The notes under the pieces are model-generated. The model was not told the DNA's origin. It saw nothing but the letters and a program-made list of their open reading frames with translations, and did not search any database. A DNA stretch of 64,000 nt from Dugong dugon. Lineage: Eukaryota > Chordata > Mammalia > Sirenia > Dugongidae. Made by a program: the position numbers and the translations under genes. This document shows, piece after piece, positions 1 through 10,108 of the stretch. The stretch's first letter is position 1; every line of letters begins with the position of its first letter. The stretch is from assembly GCA_030035585.1 (NCBI GenBank), contig CM057472.1, positions 93,059,601 to 93,123,600 on the forward strand. Reading direction: 5' to 3'.

Positions 1-23
1 AGATCCAAAACCCTACTTTGATT

Positions 24-25
<2 letters not shown>

Positions 26-63
<38 letters not shown>
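26..63. repeat. (CA)n microsatellite
   Basis: About 19 uninterrupted CA units. A pure dinucleotide run of this length is likely to be length-polymorphic. Confidence 0.98.
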
Positions 64-64
<1 letters not shown>

Positions 65-641
65 ACTGAAATAAATCCTAGAGAACTATGTTCACTCTGA
101 GAAAAGTGAGACAAAATAATTTCAAAGAAAATATAAAAATAGATTAATCTAAAATCTTCCTGACACTTCTTTTCTGCTTCTGTAGAACATAATTAAGAGC
201 TTTAGTCACTGTTATAATGGATTAGCTTAGTTCAGGCAGGTCTTGTTGCCCAAACAGGCTACTCCCTAAGCAGTTATGTAAACTCATCATTAAATCAATG
301 GAAATGTGTATTGTTCATGTTGCAGATATTTGTTCTTAATTTGGATATTTATTTTCCTAGGATACTTCTAAGGTATTATGCCTTAGTGGGGGGTAAATGT
401 ACTTTATTGTCCTATCAGTGACTGGAAACCTACATTAAAATCCAAGCTTCAAGAATCTACTGTTTATTGAGTGTTTGGGGAAATGTTAATTGAATATAAA
501 CTTGTATTATCATAAATCAGGGGCATAAGAGGACTTCAGCAATTATAGATGTCTCTTTCAACGGGAAATTTACACTCAAGTTGAAAACAAATGTATCTAG
601 ATATATGTATATTACGAGTTACTATACCAGGTTCAATATTC
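64..641. other. Unassigned AT-rich sequence
   Basis: No repeat family or coding signal recognised; no sustained open frame on either strand. Confidence 0.6.
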
Positions 642-936
642 TTTTTTTTTTTTTTTTTAATATAAATTGTACTTTAGATGAAGGTTTACAGGACAAATAG
701 TTTCTCATTAAACAATACACATATTGTTTTATGACAATGGTTAATAACACCACAACATGTCAACACTGCCCCTTCTCAACCTTGGGTTCCCTATTACCAG
801 CTTTCCTGTCCTCTCCTGCCTTCTAGTCCTTTTCCCTGGACTGTTGTGACCCATTAGTCTCGTTTTGTTTTATGGGGCGGCCTAATCATTGGCTGAACAG
901 TGAACCTCAGGAGTGACTTCATTACTGAGCTAAACA
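642..936 (-). mobile_element. L1 3'-UTR fragment
   Basis: A 17-T run (642-658) is followed by sequence closely matching the 3' UTR of the L1 at 3112-5801, starting at ACTTTAGATGAAGG and ending near GAGCTAAA. Element sense is on the minus strand, so the T run is the poly(A) tail. Only about 280 bp of 3' UTR is present, a severely 5'-truncated insertion. Target duplications could not be fixed with confidence because the flanks are T/A-rich. Confidence 0.85.
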
Positions 937-1600
937 AATTTTTTTAAATTCTTCTGTAAGGACTATTTATTCCTTCTTCCCAATTTTTTTTTTAAACTAT
1001 TCAGTTATTTATGTATATCAATATGGGCTCATGGATGTTTATTTTATGATGAGATTCAATTTTCATTTTGTATTATATTTTTCATGTTATCAATGTTATA
1101 GTGAACATTTTAAAGGAACTGGAAGACAGTTATTTCACTATGCACCGAAACAGTAGAAATAGCTTTCACAGTACTCATTCCTGCAATATGTGAAAGAACC
1201 CAACTGGGCCTGAGTATGAAGCACTTTCATACTTTTTCATTTTCTCAGCTTCTTCTATGACTGTTAATGGGTTTGACTTTTTTTGAGTCACTAAGGGTTG
1301 TTTCATTGACTCACACCCATGGGTATGATTGGCTTTTTGTGTCCAAACATGAGGCATTATGTTTTAATCTGAAGACATTTGAATTCATCATCAAACTTCC
1401 AGCTTTCCTCTTAATTGTGTCTTCAATGAACTTACATTCTGTAAGTTTAGTTTTATCTTCTGCAAACTCTTTTTACAGTTCTCAAATAATGCATAAAATC
1501 ATGGACCTTGTGTAAATAATCGCTGATTTTTATATTTAAGGTAGACTGTGTAGCACAAGCAAGAGGTATAATCTATTTCCTCTCCTAAGTATAGTTTCTT
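937..1600. other. Unassigned sequence
   Basis: No family recognised. Two short overlapping open frames of 60 and 82 codons have no recognisable domain and are probably chance. Confidence 0.55.
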
Positions 1601-1807
1601 AAACCAGTTGTCACTGAGTCTATTCTGACTCATGGCTACCCCAGGTGTGTCAGAGTAGAACTGTCCTCCACAGGGTTTTCATTGGCTGATTACTTAGAAG
1701 TAGATAGATAGCCTTTTTTTCTGAGGAGCCTCTGGAAGGACTTGAACCTACAACCCTTTCAGTTAGCAGTTGAGCATGTTAACCATCTGCACCACCTAGG
1801 GAACTCC
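1601..1807 (-). mobile_element. AfroSINE, long form
   Basis: Read on the minus strand it has a degenerate tRNA-like head (GGAGTTCCC at 1807, then the GGTGCAGA A-box region), the middle block found only in the long form (around 1690-1735) and a 3' part with the CAGAGTAGAACTG and GACTCA landmarks. It is clearly diverged from the younger copies, with several substitutions in the conserved boxes. RNA polymerase III would be the ancestral transcriber; no cloverleaf that could be a tRNA gene is present. Confidence 0.85.
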
Positions 1808-3100
1808 CACAGTTCCTTAATGTAGGAAGAAACGTAAACTGCAACCTGTACCTACTGTAGATACACTCACATGCTCTTTTCCAGAAAATGACAGTAAAAT
1901 TTCAAAACTGAATCACTTGGTGAGGGATTTATGTGTGATATAATGTTTCCATCACTATCCCTACCCAGTGATGCTATTCCCCAGGCAAACAAAGTATTCT
2001 TGGTGGCAGGCAAATTATCTCTCCCTCAGTAGTTTTGTGACTCCCCACATTGGTGTTGTCATACTTTCCCTAAGACAATCTCATGTCACAGTGTTTGTGT
2101 GTTTTAGTATTCCCTGCCAGGAAGAATTATCCTTCCCTGACAATGATTTATCTTTTGGAATTTAAGTGTTCCCTGCTTAAAATTTCCTTTCATCTGTCAT
2201 CAGACCCATATTGTTCCTTTAATTTGATTTTTCTTACCGTTAACAATCGTTAGCTTATTTCTCATGGAGACTTTCAAATTAGTCCCCTCCTTCTCTTCCC
2301 ATCCCTTCCTGTTAGCTTTCTCAAAGCAGACTAGAAGTCCTTGGAGGGCTTTGTCATCAGTGTAGTATATGTAGATTTGTTGATGGCATTATCATCTTCT
2401 GTTATTTACCACTATAAACGGTTGCATTATGTAAGAATTTCCCCTGATGCCTACTGGTCCTCTGAAAAAAAATAAATGTTTAACAAGAATAAACTTGTAT
2501 TTACAACTTCAGAAAGAAAAAAAAATAAATGAATGATCTTGAAAACATAAATTGCATCATTCAGAGGTCAGGTTTCAAGAGAAGCAGGTAAAGCTATGTG
2601 TCTACCATACTTTGGAGAATTTGACACAGATGGCATGTTAAAATATGGCACCAGAACCAACTTCTGCTGAGAAGGGATCATTCTCTCTACTCTATTGTAG
2701 AGTCATGGAATAGACAGCAACTATACACAATGTGCGTTCTCTCATGGTTACTTTGTATGCACTGGAGTATAGCCATTTCTCACCTTGTCTAGGGTTCATA
2801 GAAACTTTCCTGGTGGTGGAAGTCTTTACTGTTTCACCAAAGAGAACATAATTAGTAGATGGAATCAACTTCAATCACTTCATGCAAGCTGAAGGTAAGA
2901 GACAGGATAACCAAGAGTAATAGTCTTTATTTAAATCTCTTGATGATATAACTCAAAAGCATATTGAAGTCTTAATATTAGAAATGAGAAAGAAGCATGT
3001 CCCCTTAATCTACTTATTGCTAAATGTATAGACAGTTTTAAACTTAAGAAAGTCAACATAACACATAGAAATATGAATTATATAAAGTCATACTTCATAC
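1808..3100. other. Unassigned AT-rich sequence
   Basis: No repeat family was recognised and no open frame over 65 codons is present. Contains only small A-rich runs (about 2466-2475, 2516-2526). Confidence 0.55.
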
Positions 3101-3111
3101 TAACCCTGTCT
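3101..3111. repeat. Left target-site duplication of L1
   Basis: TAACCCTGTCT here is repeated exactly at 5802-5812 on the other side of the L1. An exact 11-bp direct repeat flanking a poly(A)/poly(T)-ended element is the signature of target-primed reverse transcription. Confidence 0.9.
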
Positions 3112-5801
3112 TTTTTTTTTTTTGTACTTCAGGTGAAGGCTTACAGAACAAATAGTTTCTCACGAAACAGTAGTACACATTGTTTTATGATATTGGTTAA
3201 CAACCCCGCAACATGTCAACCTCTCCCTTCTCGACCTTTTTTTTGGTAAAATATACATAGCCAAAGATACACCATTTCAAAAATTTCTACATGCACAATT
3301 CAGTGACATGGACTACGGTCTTCCAATTATGCTGCTATTCCCACTTTAGATGAAGGCTTACAGAACAAAATAGTTTCTCATTTAACAGTTAGTACACATG
3401 TTGCCTTATGACAATAGTTAACAACCTCACAACACATCAGCACTATCTTTACTCAACCTTGGGTTCCCTATCACCAGCTTTCCTGTCCCCTTCTGCCTTC
3501 TGGCCTTTGCCCCTGGACTGCTGTGCCTCATTAGTCCCATTGGTTTTATGGGGCTGTCCACTCCCTGGCTGAACGGTGAACCTCAGAAATGACTTCACCA
3601 CTGAGCTAAAAGGGTGTCTGTGGGCCATACTCTTGGGGTTTCTCCTGTCTCCTTTAGGCCAGTAAATCTGGTCTTTTTTTGTGAGTTAGAATTTTGTTCT
3701 CCATCCTTCTCCAGCTCTGTCCAGAACCCTCTGTTGTGATCCTGGTCAGAGCAGTCAGTGGTGGTGGACGGGCATCATCTAGCTGTACTGGACTCAGTCT
3801 GGTGGAAGCCTTGGTAGCTGTGGTCCATTAGTCCTTCAGACTAATCTTTTTCCTTGTATCCTGTTCTTTTCATTCTCCCTTACTCCTGAAGGGATGAGAC
3901 TGGTGGAGTATCTTAGATGGCTGTTCACAGGCTTTTAAGACCCCAGACGCTACTCACCAAGGTAGAATGTAGAACACTGTCTTTATAAACTGTGTTATGA
4001 AAATTGACCTAGATGTTCCCCGAGACCATAGTCCCCACAGCCCTCCACCCAGCAATTCATCCCTCAGGAAGTTTGGATGTGTCTATGGAGCTTCCATGAC
4101 CTTTTCTTGTACAAGATGTGCTGGTTTTCCCTGTATTGTGTATTGTCTCACCCTTCACCCAAGATACCGCTTATCTATTGTCTATTTAGTATTTCCCCCC
4201 GACGCCTCCCATCCCTGGTAACCAAAAAAGGCTGTTACATTTTGTGTGTGAACATTTTTATGGGTTTTTACAGCAGAGGTCTCATATAATATTTCTCCTT
4301 TTGCGATTGACTTATTTCACTCAGCATAATGTCCTCCAGTTTCATCCATGTTATGAGATGCTTCACAGATTCATCATTGTTCTTTCTCATTACATAGTAC
4401 TCCATTGTGTGTATGTACCATAGTTCGTTTATCCATTCATCTGTTGATGGGCATTTAGGTTGTTTCCATCATGTTGCTATTCTGAACAATGCTGCCATGA
4501 ACATAGGTGTGCATATGTCTATTCGAGTGACGACTCTTATTTCTCTAGGATATATTCCTAGGAGTGGGATTGCTGGATCGAGTGGTATGTCTATTTCTAG
4601 CTTTCTGAGGAAGCGCCATATCATTTTCCAAAATGGTTGTATCATTTTGCATTCCCACCAGCAGTGCATAAGTGTTCCGATCTCCCCGCAGCCCCTCCAA
4701 CATTTGTTATTTCCAGGGTTTTTGATTTGTGCCAGTAATGCCAGGATGAGATGGTATCTCATTGTAGTTTTAATTTGAATTTCTCTAATGGCTAGTGATC
4801 GCGAGCATTTCCTCATGTGTCTGTTGGCCATTTGCATGTCTTCTTTGGTGAAGTGCCTGTTCATTTCCTTTGCCCATTTTTTAATAGGATTATTTGTCTT
4901 TATGTTGTAGAGGTGTTGGATTTTCTTGTAGATTATGGAAATTAGACCTTTGTCTGACTCGTACTGTCCAAAAATTTTTTCCCAGTCTGTAGGTTCTCTT
5001 TTTACTCTTTTGGTGAAGTCTTTTGAAGAGCATAGGTGTTTGATTTTTAGAAGATCCCAGTTATCTAGCTTATCTTTTGGGGTTTGTGCGTTGATGGTTA
5101 TGATTTGTATCCTGTTAATGCTATGTATTAAGGCCTGAAGTGTTGGTTCTAGTTTTTCTTCTATGAACTTTATACTTTTAGGCTTTATATTCAGGTTTTG
5201 ATCCATTTTGAAGTAGTTTTTGTATACGATGTGAGGTATGGGTCCTATTTCACTTTTTTGCAGATGGATATCCAGTTTTGCCAGCACCATTTGTTAAAAA
5301 GACTGTCTTTTCCCCATTTGATGGACTTTGGGTCATTGTCGAAGATCAGGTGACCATAGGTGGATGGATTTACATCTGGGTTCTCAATTCTGTTCCATTG
5401 GTCAGTGTATCTGTCGTTGTACCAGTACCAGGCTGTTTGACTACTGTAGCTGTATAGTAGGTTCTGAAGTCAGGTAGTGTGAGTCCTCCAACTTTATTCT
5501 TCTTCTTCAGTAGTGCTTTACTTATTCGGGGCTTCTTCCCTTTCCATATAAAGTTAATCATTTGTTTTTCCATCTCTTTGAAGAATGGTGTTGGTATTTG
5601 GATCCGGATTGTGTGGTATTTGTAAATTATTTTGGGTAGAATTGTCATTTTCACAATGTTGAGTCTGCCTATCCATGAGCATGGTATGTTTTTCCATTTA
5701 TGTAGATCCCTTTGGGTTTCTTGCAGTAGTGTTTTGTAGTTTTCTTTGTATAGGTCTTTTATATCCCTGGTTAGATTTATTCCTAAGTATTTTATCTTTT
5801 T
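3112..5801 (-). mobile_element. 5'-truncated L1 insertion, elephant-type
   Basis: A 2.69 kb L1 on the minus strand: poly(T) at 3112-3123, 3' UTR to about 4267, then the C-terminal third of ORF2 to 5801, where the element is cut off. It is flanked by an exact 11-bp target duplication (3101-3111 and 5802-5812). The 3' end is unusual. A 113-bp copy of the 3'-UTR end (3124-3236) is followed by a second T run (3237-3244), a 98-bp unique block, and then the 3'-UTR end again (from 3343). This fits a second, very short L1 inserted into the poly(A) tail of the first. The exact target repeat and few ORF breaks suggest a relatively young insertion. Confidence 0.93.
4268..5798 (-). pseudogene. L1 ORF2 C-terminal remnant
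   Basis: This is the 3' third of the L1 ORF2 frame (endonuclease/reverse transcriptase protein). Only the region after the RT palm survives. The open stretch at 4469-5290 (273 codons) keeps the cysteine-rich C-terminal motif CWRGCG...HCWWEC, known in L1 as a nucleic-acid-binding region. The upstream piece (5370-5654) contains the LPDF and [10 protein letters not shown] landmarks of the thumb/connection region. Breaks visible: a frameshift near 5430-5440, where the reading shifts, and an in-frame TGA at 4469-4471. Without that stop the frame would run to a TAA at 4268-4270, close to the usual L1 end. It lacks the endonuclease and the RT active site, so it cannot be active. Confidence 0.9.
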
Positions 5802-5812
5802 TAACCCTGTCT
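5802..5812. repeat. Right target-site duplication of L1
   Basis: Exact partner of the 11-bp repeat at 3101-3111. Confidence 0.9.
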
Positions 5813-6045
5813 ATCTTGATAATCATTTTTATGTGCCAATGAAGCTGTTTAGAAGACATACTCTTGCTGATCCTGGAGTGATGAAGATAAATCTAAGAAA
5901 TTCTGAGTTGCATAAGAGGAATGTTTGCAACACTTCAATGAGCTAGCTGTGTGTTCTTTGACAAATCACTTCATATCTCTGGTCTATGATCTACACTATC
6001 CTCTCCAATTCTAAACATCCAATGTTTCTATGGCAATGTTATTCT

Positions 6046-6221
6046 GTATAGGGGTTCCAGGACCAGCAGCATTAAAATCAGCTGGGAAGTAGTCACAAAT
6101 GCAAATCCTTAGACTCTGTCTCAGACCTACTGAATAAGAATCTCTGGGGATGGGGCTGAGGAATCTGTTTTCCCAAGCTGTCTGGATGATTTGTATGAAT
6201 ACTCAAGTTGAGAAGCGCTGC
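6046..6221 (-). mobile_element. MER5A-type hAT relic
   Basis: Nonautonomous hAT-Charlie element. Landmarks in order: GGACCAGCAGCAT, AAATGCAAAT, CAGACCTACTGAAT, AATCTCTGGGG and the terminal GAGAAGCGCTG. Nearly full length for MER5A (about 190 bp) but with many substitutions, as expected for a pan-eutherian fossil. Confidence 0.85.
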
Positions 6222-7433
6222 TGTCAGACATTTAGTGTCAAGTGGAAATAAGCAAAACACACAAATACATATGTTACAAGGGACAACAGGAAGTTATACA
6301 AGGGGATGGGTCTCTGTATATGGGAGCAAAGCTTGGATACAGTTTATAATACATCTCTTGTAGTAAAATACATTTTCATTAAATCTAAACATAGCTGGAT
6401 CATGGTAGTTGTCCATTTTGATATATGCTTTTTTTTTTTTTTTTGTTTCCTCTTGTAACAGCATTTGTTTCATTATAGTGCAGTCTTCACTCTGAGTCCA
6501 GAAGGACCAAGTAGGGTGAAAAAGTCTCAAAAACTCTACGAAACAATGCGTGTTTGCATTCTGACAGTGCTCATCCCTACATGACACTCTGGAGGCTGGT
6601 GCTTCTGCTGTGAACTTGCTGCACTATACTGATCCCCAGATGCACCAATGTCCCTTTTTCTTTATGAAACGCAATCCAATATCACACTACAGAATGTATA
6701 AAACTGCCAAGTCTATATCCCCACACAGGTCCCTGCAAGGAAAGAAGCCTACTGTTATAACAATACTGACTCCCTTATTACACAAGGAAAACTCATGACT
6801 CAAACAACAGTTTCCCTCTGCACTAATAATATAAGCTTTATTATACCTGTGACCATAAAAAAAAAAAAAAAAAAATACAGTGGAGAGGGACAGGAATTAA
6901 CCAGGGAAAGAAACCAGGAACAAAATAAAAAGATGATGTTTTCCATAAGACAAAGGGATCAGACTGTCTGGGAAAGGGTGATGTGATGACTATCAAATAA
7001 AATCAGCTCATCTGGCACCAACTTGAAGGCCCACAGTGGTGCTACTCAACACTTTTTAACAATGAGTCTCTTATAGAAACTGTTTACTCAATCAGCTGTT
7101 GCAGAGTTTAATTTTAGCAGAAAGAAATGATAAAATCTGAAATCTTCAAGATGGCAAGAGTAACAAAGTACTACTTCCATTAATAGGCCCACAGTAAATG
7201 TTTATTGAGTATACGAATGCATGAGTAAGTGAATAAATGAGTTGAGGATGACATGTGTAATTGAGTTTTGTCAAATACAAAAACAATACTGAGGAATGAG
7301 ACTTTATCCTGATTATTCAAGAATGATAACTACATTGTTTTTTGAATTGATTGTTTAGAATACACCTTTGAGAAGGCATACAGGTGTACAGATAGCTTAA
7401 ATGTTATAAATGGCAAGATGGCATATCATCATT
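6222..7433. other. Unassigned sequence with homopolymers
   Basis: No family recognised. Contains a T run at about 6429-6444 and an A run at 6857-6875. The small open frames that span these runs carry Lys strings and look like chance. Confidence 0.55.
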
Positions 7434-7599
7434 GTAAAGAGCTCAGACTCTAGTGTCAGACTGCTTGTGTTCAAATTTGGGCTTTACCACTTGCTAGACA
7501 CATGGCTTAACATCTATGCATCTGTAAAATGAGGACAAAGAAACGTCCACACTCCATTTATTTATTGTGTAGACTAAATGAGCTCAAGCATGTACACAA
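7434..7599 (+). mobile_element. MIR SINE
   Basis: Matches the MIR core in order: AGAGCTCAGACTCTAG, GTCAGACTGCTTGTGTTCAAAT (B-box region), CCACTTGCTAG, ATCTGTAAAATGAGGA and ACTAAATGAG. An ancient tRNA-derived SINE shared by mammals. Confidence 0.85.
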
Positions 7600-8126
7600 T
7601 TTGATGCAACATTTTGAAGGATTTTAATTTATTGATTATTAATCCATTGTTATTATTGATATTGCCATTATTAATGGATTTACATTACTATGTAACTAAA
7701 GAATTCTACAAGCTTTTCTGAGAGAGATCACAAACACTGCTTCTTTCTCTTTTACCTTATGTTCCAGGGGTTGATCAGACTTTAGTGAAGAGAGTTGAAG
7801 GGTAGGAAACACCTTGGCCAGATCCTGCAGCCCACATGACAGTAAGCTCTAATTATTTGAATAGCTGAAACTCCAGCAATGCTGAAACTAGTAACTTTGA
7901 ATAGTGATCATGTTGTTGCAGTAATCAAACTTCTCCTCTTCCACTCATAAAGAGTGGAATTCTTTTCCTTATTATTATCTTTTAGAGCAGAATAAAGCGC
8001 CAGAACACAGAAGCTATGAGCAAATAATGCAGAAGGCTCAGCTTACAGGGAAAAGACACATCACAAAAGGAAAGCAAGATGATTCCAACGGTACGCTCAG
8101 GATCTTATGAAAGATTCCGTTTCTGG
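7600..8126. other. Unassigned AT-rich sequence
   Basis: Contains an ATTAATCCATT/AATGGATT imperfect inverted repeat (about 7640-7680); nothing else recognised. Confidence 0.5.
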
Positions 8127-8238
8127 ACTTTCTGCCTGAGAAAGGAAGAAAAGAAGGAAGGAAGGGAGAAATGGAGGAAGGAAGGGAGGTTGGGAAGAAG
8201 GGAGGGAGAAAAGAAGAGAAAGAGAGAAAAGGGAAAAA
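8127..8238. repeat. Polypurine GGAA/GAGA-rich tract
   Basis: About 110 bases nearly all A or G on the plus strand, built of GGAA, GGGA and GAGA units with a few interruptions. It may have expanded from a simple (GGAA)n repeat. Confidence 0.9.
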
Positions 8239-8427
8239 TTCTGACCTAAAAAATAAATTGTGCTGAACAGTTTTCAGAGCATGTAAGAAAGAAGTAAAAC
8301 CTTCTTAATAATACTGTTGATAAGAACTCGATACTTAAAGGAAACTTTGAATTAAGTAGGTAAGCAAAGGCTTATTTTTTTCTGAAGACAAGAAATCAGG
8401 GCCCTGATACAAGGTAGTAACTGACAT

Positions 8428-8435
8428 TCCAGAAC
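8428..8435. repeat. 8-bp target duplication (left) of hAT element
   Basis: TCCAGAAC here is repeated exactly at 8894-8901. Eight base pairs is the length made by hAT transposases. Confidence 0.85.
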
Positions 8436-8893
8436 CAGGGCTTCAAACCACTTCAAACCGCTTCGGTCACGGACGAAGAAGTGAAACTGGAACAGATCAG
8501 AATTTTTAAAGTTGTGTGATCCGGCATTATAGTCAGAATGGGAAAATTACAGGTTACAGCTTTGGAATGGGAGATTCAGAAGAGGCATAGTGATCCCTTT
8601 CAGGAGCCTGATGTGTAAGACTGAATAACTGGCAGGACTGTGAACAGTAATGCACATTCGAAGCAGTGCAGTCAGCTCCCATCAGGCAAGAGATTTGGTT
8701 GCTGTGCAATGCATATACTGCCCTTGTTTTCTAAGGGGGAGATTAAGTTTCTAGCAGGGCTTCAACCTGTAAGTTTTGCTATTCCAGTTATGGTTCCGGT
8801 TCATCCAAATTTTAAAAATTAAAAAATTTGAGTCTGTTCTGCTGTCACTTCCTCGGCCATGAATGAACTGGGAAGAACTGGTTTGAAGCCTTG
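8436..8893. mobile_element. Nonautonomous hAT-type DNA transposon
   Basis: A 458-bp element bounded by long imperfect terminal inverted repeats. The left arm starts CAGGGCTTCAAACCA and the right arm, read inward on the minus strand, starts CAAGGCTTCAAACCA. The arms stay alignable for about 75 bp, ending in GAACAGA and an A/T-rich block. The exact 8-bp direct repeat TCCAGAAC sits immediately outside both ends. No transposase frame is present, so it was moved by a partner. I do not recognise the family. The 8-bp duplication and CAG ends place it in the hAT superfamily by inference. Confidence 0.85.
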
Positions 8894-8901
8894 TCCAGAA
8901 C
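8894..8901. repeat. 8-bp target duplication (right) of hAT element
   Basis: Exact partner of 8428-8435. Confidence 0.85.
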
Positions 8902-9560
8902 TGAAAGGTATGAGACAAGGATAGGGTTAGGAGAGGCAGAAAACAAATAGAAATTAAACAGAGGAGAAAAATAGGTCTAAAATCTGCAGTTTTTAAAAAT
9001 CAATTATCTTTTGAGAAATAAATTGGAAATTAGTGTCCAAATAGTATGACATGACAGGCTATTATATAAAATTATGCATATGATAACGTATAAAAAATAT
9101 GTAATAAGTCTATGGTACTTGTAACTTAGTGTGGGTTAACTCACTTTTTTTTTTAACTCTTTTTGTCTGTTTGTTTTGTTTGGATCATTCTCTATTAAAT
9201 AAACCTTCCAAATAAATTTACAGATAAATATCTTGATAGGGTGGATCTTATCTGAGAATTACAGACATAAATCAATTAACTAGAGCTCCACAGATCTGCT
9301 AGAAACCAAGCTTTAAATAATTTTGCCTTCCTAGGTTTATTTCTGACTTTTTCTACTACCTATTATGCTTCCCCCAGAAATTTTCAAAGGTTGACCACAG
9401 TTAGCGTGTCCTTTTCTCTGCAGACCTCCAATCCTGTTGCAGAGAAATAGTCATAATGTCAGGAGTCAGGCTCCCTGATGAGTGCAAACATTCCATAATC
9501 AGAATTTGCTAAGTATCACAGGATATACTTTAGCAAGTAATGTTAACAACGAAAATAAAA
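8902..9560. other. Unassigned AT-rich sequence
   Basis: No family or coding signal recognised. Confidence 0.55.
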
Positions 9561-9713
9561 AACCCCTTGCCATTGAGTTGATTCCGACTCAGAACGACCC
9601 TATAGGACAGAGTAGAACTTCCCCATAGGGTTTCCAAGAAAGAGCTGGTAGATTCGAACTGCTGACCTTTAGGTTAGCAGTCGAGCTCTTAACCACTATG
9701 CCACCAGGGCTCC
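9561..9713 (-). mobile_element. AfroSINE, short form
   Basis: Full-length short form. On the minus strand: head GGAGCCCTGGTGGCATAGTGG, B-box GCAGTTCGAATC, then TTTCTTGG, GTAGAACTT-type middle and a tail near GAGTTGATTCC as read on plus. The B box is intact, which is typical of younger copies. Confidence 0.95.
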
Positions 9714-9775
9714 AATAATAAAAACAGCACCTGATTTTTACTGACATGTACTTTTTGCCAAACTCTGCAGTCTAT

Positions 9776-9857
9776 GAAACCCTATGAGGTAGTTCTGCTC
9801 TGTCTTATAGGGTTGCTACGAGTAGGAATAGACTTGAAGGCGCACAACAACAATAAC
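9776..9857 (+). mobile_element. AfroSINE/RTE 3' half
   Basis: Begins GAAACCCTATGAGGTAGTTCTG and ends with the shared SINE/RTE tail followed by CAACAACAA. The tRNA-derived head is missing, so this is a 5'-truncated copy. Confidence 0.85.
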
Positions 9858-10108
9858 ACTTCATATGAATTGTTTTTGTTTACTTTTGTCAAGTATAAAT
9901 AGCTTCCTTTTATTTATTTATTTATTTTTTTACCAAATAACTTTGTGCAAAGTGGACTTTTTTCAATGATACAAAATAATTCTACAATATACATGCTAGG
10001 AATCGATTGCATTTTTTTCTTAAATGTAAATTGGATTACCAGAAGCAATTTTTCTTAATGGATTGTTTCAAGTAAGTAAAAAAAATGTGCACAGTGTGTG
10101 CAAGTTAT

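Noticed and set aside
4407-5138. Plus-strand open frames of 123 and 67 codons
   Set aside because: They are antisense to the L1 ORF2 remnant, which reads coherently on the minus strand.
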